Assembly: GCA_031279795.1 (NCBI GenBank) | Contig: JAITHZ010000220.1 | Coordinates: 1 to 6,305, forward strand | Origin: Bacteroidales bacterium | GTDB lineage: Bacteria; Bacteroidota; Bacteroidia; Bacteroidales; WRGA01 | Reading direction: 5' to 3' | DNA: 6,305 bases | Part shown: piece after piece, positions 1-5,719 of the stretch | How positions within the stretch are numbered: the stretch's first letter is position 1 | Layout of the letters: each line of letters opens with the position of its first letter | Translations under genes and position numbers: made by a program | Notes under the pieces: generated by a model | Seen by the model: the letters and a program-made list of their open reading frames with translations, nothing else | Told to the model about the DNA's origin: nothing | The model's database searches: none

Positions 1-852
1 GACAGGATTCACAATCCCATAAGCTCCGACCGCCAAATCGCCTCCGTAATGTATGAGCCCTTGATTTATAACTATTACAATAACACACGAAGCGGCATTC
101 AGAAAAAATTGCGGCGAACCGATAGAAAGAATATCTGTGACTATTTTACGTTTTAACCGAAATATTCCTTTCTGAATATGAATAAAATAATCATTGTTGC
201 TGAAAAAATGGAACTGCCACAGCAGAACGATAACCTGCGAAATGATGGTAGCCAGCGCGCTTCCGCGAATGCCCCAATTGAAAACGAATATAAACAAAGG
301 GTTTAATATCAAGTTAATAAGCACCGTCACGATAGTAGCAAACATCGACTTTCGTGGATTGCCCGCCGAGCGGAGAAGCGTATTCATACCCATGTACAGA
401 TGCGTGAAAACATTTCCACAAAGGATTACAAGCATAAAATCGCGAGCATAAGGCAACGTATTTTCGCTTGCTCCGAAGAAATACAGTATTGGATTAAGCA
501 ATAGCAATGTCACTATAGAAAAAATAATTCCTATAATAATGTTCAAAATCAATACATTTCCCAAAATCAGATTGGCCGATTTATAATCCTTTTGCCCCAT
601 TCTGATAGACAGCAGCGTAGATCCACCCGCACCAACCAGCGCTCCAAACGCTGCTGCCAGATTCATCAACGGAAAGGTTATCGCCAGACCCGAAATTGCC
701 AGCGCCCCAACTCCATGTCCAATAAAAATCCGGTCGGTAATGTTATATAACGACGCGGCAGTCATTGCAATAATGGCCGGCACAGCATATCCGACAAGCA
801 AACTTCCAACATTCTTTGTCCCCAGTTCAACAGGGCTTGTTTTGTTTTCCAT
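1..852 (-). CDS. MATE family efflux transporter, N-terminal part (cut by window edge)
   Basis: This is an inner-membrane antiporter of the MATE (multidrug and toxic compound extrusion) family, which exports cationic drugs or other small molecules using a Na+ or H+ gradient. The reading frame is open from an ATG at 850-852 to base 1, giving 284 codons of the roughly 450 usual for the family, so about the first seven or eight of twelve helices are present. The N-terminus has the family pattern: a short polar start (MENKTSPVELGTKNVGSLL), a first helix with AVPAIIAM, then YNITDRIFIGHGVGALAISG, and further on GAGGSTLLSIRMGQKDY and the loop GMNTLLRSAGNPRKSM, which is typical of MepA/DinF-like members. 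The start is supported by a promoter about 18 bases upstream of the predicted leader. The gene is divergent from the membrane-protein/CusB pair. The substrate cannot be read from sequence. The family assignment is firm; the subfamily is inferred. Confidence 0.93.
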   Translation of the reverse strand, partial: MENKTSPVELGTKNVGSLLVGYAVPAIIAMTAASLYNITDRIFIGHGVGALAISGLAITFPLMNLAAAFGALVGAGGSTLLSIRMGQKDYKSANLILGNVLILNIIIGIIFSIVTLLLLNPILYFFGASENTLPYARDFMLVILCGNVFTHLYMGMNTLLRSAGNPRKSMFATIVTVLINLILNPLFIFVFNWGIRGSALATIISQVIVLLWQFHFFSNNDYFIHIQKGIFRLKRKIVTDILSIGSPQFFLNAASCVIVIVINQGLIHYGGDLAVGAYGIVNPV

Positions 853-876
853 AAATTATATTGTATCCAATAGATG

Positions 877-907
877 CAAAGGTACAAAAAATCATGCAAT
901 CTTCAAG
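877..907 (-). promoter_or_regulatory. Bacteroides-type promoter for the MATE gene
   Basis: On the minus strand the -7 element TACCTTTG (877-884) matches the Bacteroidota consensus TAnnTTTG exactly. A CTTG (904-907), 19 bases upstream, is a one-mismatch version of the -33 TTTG. Transcription would start near 870, leaving a leader of about 18 bases before the ATG at 852. The motif match is seen directly; the start site is inferred. Confidence 0.7.
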
Positions 908-1101
908 TAGATGAAATAAAAATTAAGACCATGCATCTGCTATTTATAAACAATTAACTCATGTTCATTGCGGCGCAAACAGAAACTTTGTCATATTATT
1001 GAAATTAAGGCGTTTATAATATTCTCTATTCATTTGGTTGGATAAACGGAATATTGCATGTCAATTAGTTACAAAATATTTGCGGATCTAAGGGAAATTA
1101 T

Positions 1102-1134
1102 TTTGTGGCATTTATTTTTTTTCTATTACCTTTG
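1102..1134 (+). promoter_or_regulatory. Bacteroides-type promoter for the membrane protein and CusB-like pair
   Basis: TTTG at 1102-1105, a 21-base spacer and TACCTTTG at 1127-1134 match both halves of the Bacteroidota sigma-factor consensus (TTTG, 19-21 bases, TAnnTTTG) with no mismatch. Transcription should start near 1141, about 45 bases before the ATG at 1186. The promoter overlaps the possible GTG start at 1105 and so argues against it. It is the only good promoter I see for the two plus-strand genes. Confidence 0.75.
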
Positions 1135-1185
1135 TCAGGAGTTTCATTTTATATTTTTCAGTTCCAACTAATTAATAAGCAAACA

Positions 1186-1752
1186 ATGGAAATAAATTAT
1201 CCTGAAAACATGTACGATTATTATCGTAACAATCCTGTGGAATTTGAGGAAAGAGTCGATTCTACAAAACGAACGATTTACTATGTGCTGACTGCAGTTT
1301 GTGTGCTGCTGATTATTTTCCCGTCAATTATTCCGATTGGGAACTTACTTATCCGTATTATTGCGGGAATTGGGCTGCTATATTTTGGCTTTTCTGCATG
1401 GTCTGGATGCAAAAGCTGGTACAATAAACAGAGTGGCGGCAAAATCACAGATATAGCAGTAAAAAAATTTGCCACACCTCAACGCGGCGCTGTACCGGGC
1501 GGTTCTGACGACCGAAAAGTGATGGAAATGTTTGAAAATGACGACTGGGAGGGCTTAGCCAACGAACCGGACGCTGACGACCGTCCATTGCAACTCTACA
1601 TTCACGAAGATACTGCGGGGAAAACGTTTTACTTGCAACTGATGCGTTACTTTTCATCGTCTGATTTTCGCGGTGTAAGCGATGTGAAGGAAATTGGCGG
1701 TACGCAGTATGTGAAATTTTATCACATGATTAAAGGCATTAAATCAACTTAG
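1186..1752 (+). CDS. Hypothetical protein with two membrane helices, 188 aa
   Basis: I do not recognise this family. The protein has a polar N-terminus (residues 1-29, rich in Asn, Tyr and Glu), then two hydrophobic segments (about 30-46, VLTAVCVLLIIFPSIIP; and about 52-71, NLLIRIIAGIGLLYFGFSAW). A charged soluble tail of about 115 residues follows. The tail contains an acidic stretch (about 117-132, ENDDWEGLANEPDADD) and a predicted alpha/beta C-terminal part with several aromatic residues. There is no signal peptide or catalytic motif that I can see. The frame also opens at a GTG (1105), adding 27 hydrophobic residues, but the promoter lies inside that extension, so ATG 1186 is chosen. It precedes the CusB-like gene by 35 bases and is probably co-transcribed with it. 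A role in metal stress is only guilt by association. Confidence 0.75.
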   Translation: MEINYPENMYDYYRNNPVEFEERVDSTKRTIYYVLTAVCVLLIIFPSIIPIGNLLIRIIAGIGLLYFGFSAWSGCKSWYNKQSGGKITDIAVKKFATPQRGAVPGGSDDRKVMEMFENDDWEGLANEPDADDRPLQLYIHEDTAGKTFYLQLMRYFSSSDFRGVSDVKEIGGTQYVKFYHMIKGIKST

Positions 1753-1787
1753 AACTATGAATTAACGCAAATCGGAAGTTATAAATT

Positions 1788-3320
1788 ATGAATTTTTTAA
1801 AAACACATTCCATACATTATATCTTTTTTCTGGTAGTTGGTTTGTTGCTGGGATGGGTGATATTTGGCAAAGGAAACAACAGCAGCGCAGAAAATGCGAA
1901 ACAGCTTAATTCCGAGAATGAAACGCAACTATGGACATGCTCCATGCATCCGCAAATTCAACAGGAGAAGTCAGCCAAATGCCCTATTTGTGCTATGGAT
2001 CTGATTCCACTGAAAATATCTGGTAGAGGAGATGAAGGTATTGAACCTGATGCTATTACGATGTCGAAAGAAGCCATTGCTCTGGCAAACATCCAAACCG
2101 TAACCGCAATGCGTGGCAATCCAGTGAAGGAATTGCATCTCTACGGCACGATTCAACCCAGCGAACGACTGTTGCGTTCGCAAGTATCGCATGTGAATGG
2201 ACGAATCGAACGCTTGGTGATCAATGTCACTGGCGAGACTATCACTACTGGTCAGGTAATTGCTGCCGTTTATTCGCCGGATTTGCAAAACGCTCAGCAG
2301 GAACTGCTTGAAGCAAAGAAATTAGAAACCGTTCAACCGGCGCTGCTCGAAGCCGCTCGCGAAAAACTCCGGCAGTGGAAACTGTCCGACAGCCGGATTG
2401 CCGACATGGAACGCACCGGAAGGGTCTCTGCCTTGCTGGATATTACTGCCGACGTTTCCGGTGTCGTGACTGCCAAGCGTGTGGCACAGGGCGATTACGT
2501 CACTCAGGGAAGCGTGCTGTACGATGTAGCGGATTTGTCGCTGGTGTGGGCTATGTTCGATGCCTACGAGACGGATTTACCCTGCTTGAAAGTCGGCGAC
2601 AGGGTGGAATATACACTCACTTCGTTGCCTGGCAAAACTTTTTCAGGGAAAATTGCCTTCATTGATCCTTCCCTCAATAAAACAACACGTACCACCAAAA
2701 TACGCGTGGAAACAGCCAATCCTAACCGCGAACTGAAACCGGAAATGTATGCTAGCGCCGTCATTCGGGCAACACTGCCATCGCAGGGTGCTGCCATCAT
2801 TATTCCAAAAACTGCGCTCCTGTGGACTGGTAAACGCTCCATCGTTTATGTGCAGCTGCCAGCGTCCAATCCTCCGGCCTTTGTTATGCGGGAAGTGGAA
2901 TTGGGCGCCGACCTTGGCGAGAGCTATGCTGTACTCGCAGGACTGAATGATGGTGAATCCGTTGTCACAAGTGGCGCGTTTGCCATCGACGCAAGCGCAC
3001 AACTGGAAGGAAAAAAAAGCATGATGAACACTGATCGGACATATGCCGCTGCCAGTGACAAAAGGAAACACGCATCCATCTCTGTGCGTGGCAATTGCGA
3101 TATGTGCAAAAATAGGATTGAAAAAGCCGCCAGCGTTTATGGAACATTGTCGCCAGTCGTTTGGGATTCCGACAAACAACTGCTGCAATTTGACTATTTC
3201 GAAGACAGCGTGCTGGAAAATGCGACAAAAGCCGTAGCCAAAGCCGGACACGACGCCGGAAAATACCGCGCAACCGATAGTGTTTATAATGCTTTACCCG
3301 AATGTTGCAAATATAGATAA
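1788..3320 (+). CDS. CusB-type RND efflux periplasmic adaptor with two metal-binding domains
   Basis: This is the membrane-fusion subunit that, in Cus-type systems, links an inner-membrane RND pump to an outer-membrane channel for export of Cu(I), Ag(I) or similar metals. At 510 residues it is longer than E. coli CusB (about 400). In order it has an N-terminal membrane anchor (11-26); a heavy-metal-binding domain (49-74) with WTCSMHP and CPICAMDL, giving Cys51, Met53, His54, Cys65, Cys68 and Met70 as ligand candidates; the barrel-sandwich/lipoyl and hairpin region (about 115-250); and beta-barrel and membrane-proximal domains (about 250-405). An HMA-like C-terminal domain (about 428-492) follows with GNCDMC (Cys437, Cys440), ending in a Cys506-Cys507 pair (LPECCKYR). 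A GGAAG at 1774-1778 precedes the ATG by 9 bases. The class is firm. The metal is inferred as Cu/Ag, but Zn/Co/Cd adaptors (CzcB) are related. No pump or channel gene is adjacent. Confidence 0.92.
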   Translation: MNFLKTHSIHYIFFLVVGLLLGWVIFGKGNNSSAENAKQLNSENETQLWTCSMHPQIQQEKSAKCPICAMDLIPLKISGRGDEGIEPDAITMSKEAIALANIQTVTAMRGNPVKELHLYGTIQPSERLLRSQVSHVNGRIERLVINVTGETITTGQVIAAVYSPDLQNAQQELLEAKKLETVQPALLEAAREKLRQWKLSDSRIADMERTGRVSALLDITADVSGVVTAKRVAQGDYVTQGSVLYDVADLSLVWAMFDAYETDLPCLKVGDRVEYTLTSLPGKTFSGKIAFIDPSLNKTTRTTKIRVETANPNRELKPEMYASAVIRATLPSQGAAIIIPKTALLWTGKRSIVYVQLPASNPPAFVMREVELGADLGESYAVLAGLNDGESVVTSGAFAIDASAQLEGKKSMMNTDRTYAAASDKRKHASISVRGNCDMCKNRIEKAASVYGTLSPVVWDSDKQLLQFDYFEDSVLENATKAVAKAGHDAGKYRATDSVYNALPECCKYR

Positions 3321-3345
3321 TATCCCTTACTAAATTCCTGAAGAC

Positions 3346-3369
3346 GAAAAAGGTTGTCTCTCGACAACC
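3346..3369 (-). terminator. Intrinsic terminator of the pta-ackA operon
   Basis: A perfect 7-bp stem (GGTTGTC 3352-3358, GACAACC 3363-3369) encloses four bases. Read on the minus strand, the loop is GAGA, a stable GNRA tetraloop, and the stem runs straight into five T residues (3347-3351). Read on the plus strand, no T-tract follows. It therefore most likely ends minus-strand transcription coming from ackA, about 130 bases past its stop codon. It could also slow plus-strand polymerase from the CusB-like gene. Confidence 0.7.
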
Positions 3370-3398
3370 AATCTTCATTAACCTTAAAATCTAATACT

Positions 3399-3443
3399 AT
3401 GAAAAAAAATCACTGGGCAAAGTTAGGTATATTCTTCGTATAA
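3399..3443 (+). other. 14-codon ORF, possible gene remnant or leader peptide
   Basis: An ATG at 3399 opens a 14-residue frame (MKKNHWAKLGIFFV) closed by TAA. The upstream sequence (ATTAACCTTAAAATCTAATACT) is the kind of A/T-rich leader seen before real Bacteroidota genes, and the peptide looks like the first residues of an exported or membrane protein: lysines, then a hydrophobic run. No coding frame continues beyond the stop. It could be the stub of a deleted gene, a tiny peptide or chance. It lies 78 bases after the CusB-like gene, opposite the presumed ackA 3' untranslated region. Confidence 0.25.
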
Positions 3444-3447
3444 AACA

Positions 3448-3500
3448 CGTAAATTAATCATAAATATCAATATCAGATTATTAATAATCTCTAATTTACG
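3448..3500. repeat. A/T-rich inverted repeat beside the ackA stop
   Basis: CGTAAATTA (3448-3456) and TAATTTACG (3492-3500) are perfect 9-base inverted copies. Between them lies a 16-base perfect palindrome, AGATTATTAATAATCT (3475-3490). The outer repeat directly abuts the TAG of ackA. It could fold into a 3'-end structure in the ackA mRNA that protects against exonucleases. The base pairing is weak because it is nearly all A-T. Confidence 0.4.
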
Positions 3501-4709
3501 CTATTCAAGCGAGATTTCTAACAATGCCATCGTATCCGAAGCGATCATAAGCTCCTCATCGGTGGGAATAACCATGATCTTGGTATGCGAATTTTCCAAG
3601 CTGATCGTTTTTTCTTCGGCTCGCGTGGCTTTATTAATATCCTCATTCACAGCAATTCCCATAAATTCCAAGTTGCTGCAAACCTCGAAACGTATCAGTG
3701 CATTATTTTCACCGACGCCACCGGTGAAAATCAGGATATCAACGCCGCCCAACGCCGCAGCATAAGCGCCGATGTATTTTTTGATGCGGTAATTATACAT
3801 GTTGAGCGCAAGTATAGCTTGCGTATTTCCGTTTTCGATGGCGGCCAACAGTTCGCGCATGTCCGATGATACACCGGAAATGCCCAGTATTCCGCTGTGT
3901 TTGTTAAGTAATGTAGAAATTCCACTGGCGCCAATCATTTCTTTGTCCATCAGAAAAGGCAATACGCCGGCATCAATATCGCCGCTGCGCGTTCCCATCA
4001 ACAGGCCTTCTACGGGTGTAAATCCCATAGTGGTATCGACCGATTTGCCGTTTCGGATGGCTGCGATTGACCCGCCATTTCCTATGTGACAGGTGATGAT
4101 GCGTTGCGATTCGTAAGGCACGTTCAACAGTTCGCAGGCACGTCGGGCTACATACCGGTGACTCGTGCCATGGAAACCGTATTTCCGGATACCGTATTTT
4201 TTGTAGAGCGAATAGGGAATACCGTACATGTAGGCATATTCCGGCATCGTCTGATGAAATGCCGTATCGAACACGGCAACTTGCGGAACATTGGGAATAA
4301 GTTCGCTAATAGCGTTGATACCCTTCAGGTTCGGTGGATTGTGCAACGGCGCAATTTCGATACATTCTTCGATTTTGTGCAACACATCGTCGGTAATCAG
4401 CATACTTTCATTGAATTTTTCTCCGCCATGTACTACGCGGTGTCCTACGGCGTCAATTTCGTTCAGCGATTTGATGCAGCCGTACTTTTCGCTGGTCAGC
4501 ACGCCCAGTATGTATTCGATGGCCGACTGGTACTCCAGTATTTCGCCATCAAGAATTACCTTGTCGCCATTTTCGAGCGTGAGTTTCAACGACGAACCTT
4601 TCAGTCCGACTTTATCAACGCCTCCTTGTGCAAGTATTTTTTTCGTTTTCATGTCAAACAGCTTATACTTAACCGAAGAGCTGCCACAATTTAAAACAAG
4701 TATATTCAT
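3501..4709 (-). CDS. ackA: Acetate kinase
   Basis: Cytoplasmic acetate kinase interconverts acetyl phosphate plus ADP and acetate plus ATP, and is the ATP-yielding last step of acetate fermentation. It is complete at 402 residues, normal for the family. The signatures are all present: N-terminal MNILVLNCGSSSVKYKLFD (Asn7), VGHRVVHGGE (Arg91), PLHNPPN (His123), VAVFDTAFHQTMP (Asp148), YGFHGTSH (His180), CHIGNGGS (His208, Asn211), the second family signature GLLMGTRSGDIDAG (Arg241), FTGGVGEN (329-335 region) and the C-terminal TDEE (Glu385). These sit at or within one position of the catalytic residues described for the Methanosarcina thermophila enzyme (Asn7, Arg91, Asp148, His180, Arg241, Glu384). 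It is the last gene of the pta/dehydrogenase-like/ackA operon, 29 bases after the preceding stop, with an A/T-rich ribosome site lacking a clear Shine-Dalgarno. Nothing suggests loss of activity. Confidence 0.97.
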   Translation of the reverse strand: MNILVLNCGSSSVKYKLFDMKTKKILAQGGVDKVGLKGSSLKLTLENGDKVILDGEILEYQSAIEYILGVLTSEKYGCIKSLNEIDAVGHRVVHGGEKFNESMLITDDVLHKIEECIEIAPLHNPPNLKGINAISELIPNVPQVAVFDTAFHQTMPEYAYMYGIPYSLYKKYGIRKYGFHGTSHRYVARRACELLNVPYESQRIITCHIGNGGSIAAIRNGKSVDTTMGFTPVEGLLMGTRSGDIDAGVLPFLMDKEMIGASGISTLLNKHSGILGISGVSSDMRELLAAIENGNTQAILALNMYNYRIKKYIGAYAAALGGVDILIFTGGVGENNALIRFEVCSNLEFMGIAVNEDINKATRAEEKTISLENSHTKIMVIPTDEELMIASDTMALLEISLE

Positions 4710-4738
4710 ATTAACACAGTTTAATCTTTATCTATCTT

Positions 4739-5707
4739 TTAATTTTTAATGGCCGACCTCAGAATTTTCCCATTTTCATCGTACAAATAGAAGCCCTTTT
4801 GTTCTCTCACGCCAAAATGCTTTGCGCGGTACAGGCGAAGCAGCAGCGGAGATGGCTTGTATTTCTTGTCGCCATATTCGTCGAACATGTTGTTCATCAG
4901 CGGCACCAGCTTTTCGATTCCCAGCAAGTCGGCAGAACGGAACACGCCCAGCCGGTAGCCATACCCAACCTGCAACAGTTTGTCAATGTCTTCCAGTGAA
5001 GCAATATTTTCCATTAACATCTGGCAGGCTTCGTTCAACAGTGTGACAAACAGACGCATACTGACTATTCCATTGCTTTCGTGAACCGATATATAATCGT
5101 GTTTGATGATTTTGCAGAAAAGTTTCATTTTCTCAAATACTTCGTCAGAAGTGTATAATCCTTTTACTATTTCGATGATACCGGCATCGGGTTGCGCCAC
5201 CAGGAAGTTCAGGCTTATACAGCGTTCCTTATATTCCAAATCGGAAGCCAGTTCGCTGATAATAACCGTAGAAGCGTTTGTTGCAATCACAGCATTCGGC
5301 TCCAGAATGTTTTCCATTTGTTTGAATACTTCCTTGCGAAGAAATGTGTTTCGTTCTCCGGTTTTTTCGTCATAACGGATGCATTCGATAACGAAATCGC
5401 AGCCTTTCAAATCGTTATAATCCAGTGTGCCTCTGATACGTGACATGATTGCGTGCTTTTCCGATGTGGTTAATCCCCAGTTTTCCACTTTTGTATCCAG
5501 ATTCCGGCTGATATTGTTGCGCGCCATGTTAATTTTTTCCTCCGAAATGTCGGCAAAAATTACTTCCAATCCAGCTGAGGCTGTCAATCCAACAATGTGT
5601 TGCCCGTCGTGTCCGCAACCTACAACACCAATTCTGGAAAACAGCTTTTTTTTCGTATCTTTTCGGCTCAAACCGAAATGTTCTATTGGTTCTATGATTT
5701 CTGACAT
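4739..5707 (-). CDS. 3-hydroxyacyl-CoA dehydrogenase homologue with altered active site
   Basis: This 322-residue protein has the fold and length of 3-hydroxybutyryl-CoA dehydrogenase (Hbd/FadB-type, NAD-dependent oxidation of 3-hydroxyacyl-CoA). A 24-residue polar N-terminal extension precedes the Rossmann domain, which has VVGCGHDG (Gly30, Gly32, Gly35) and an acidic Asp53 ending the second strand (GLEVIFAD), favouring NAD over NADP. The TNAST segment keeps Ser146 at the place of the substrate-binding serine. Where the family has the catalytic His (GLHFFNPVP) this protein has SLNFLVAQP, so His is replaced by Asn167; the partner Glu179 is kept twelve residues on. The family's PGF(I/V)xNR becomes NGIVSMR, replacing the conserved Asn with Met217. 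The C-terminal domain is intact (LEDIDKLLQVGYGYRLG; GVREQKGFYLYD). It starts 12 bases after pta and ends 29 before ackA. Fold assignment is firm; ordinary dehydrogenase activity is doubtful. A regulatory or CoA/NAD-binding role is inference. Confidence 0.85.
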   Translation of the reverse strand: MSEIIEPIEHFGLSRKDTKKKLFSRIGVVGCGHDGQHIVGLTASAGLEVIFADISEEKINMARNNISRNLDTKVENWGLTTSEKHAIMSRIRGTLDYNDLKGCDFVIECIRYDEKTGERNTFLRKEVFKQMENILEPNAVIATNASTVIISELASDLEYKERCISLNFLVAQPDAGIIEIVKGLYTSDEVFEKMKLFCKIIKHDYISVHESNGIVSMRLFVTLLNEACQMLMENIASLEDIDKLLQVGYGYRLGVFRSADLLGIEKLVPLMNNMFDEYGDKKYKPSPLLLRLYRAKHFGVREQKGFYLYDENGKILRSAIKN

Positions 5708-5719
5708 GATTGTTCGGGT

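Larger units (their letters stand above)
853..1185. other. Divergent intergenic region with two promoters
   Basis: These 333 A/T-rich bases separate the MATE gene from the plus-strand pair. I can support two promoters in it, one near each end. The stretch between them (about 908-1101) holds no convincing ORF, RNA gene, terminator hairpin or clear operator repeat. A regulator site may be present, but I could not identify one. Confidence 0.6.

Noticed and set aside
194..451. 85-codon plus-strand frame near the left edge
   Set aside because: It lies opposite the MATE gene, whose minus-strand frame is open throughout and gives a coherent membrane protein.
1105..1185. GTG start giving a 215-residue form of the membrane protein
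   Set aside because: The promoter for the gene overlaps this segment, so the start would not be transcribed. ATG 1186 gives a normal leader.
2643..3251. 202-codon open frame on the minus strand inside the CusB-like gene
   Set aside because: The sense strand encodes clearly conserved adaptor and HMA domains. The antisense product is Cys/Phe/His-rich noise with no promoter.
3352..3369. The hairpin as a plus-strand terminator for the CusB-like gene
   Set aside because: No T-tract follows it on the plus strand. The T-run and GNRA loop are on the minus strand, so it is assigned to the ackA side.
3448..3500. Inverted repeat as an insertion-sequence end or attachment site
   Set aside because: There is no transposase or integrase, no target-site duplication, and the arms are only 9 bases of A/T-rich sequence. 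A transcript 3' structure is simpler.
4086..4694. 202-codon open frame on the plus strand opposite ackA
   Set aside because: It is antisense to a complete, fully conserved acetate kinase, and its translation has no recognisable domain. It is a shadow of ackA codon use.
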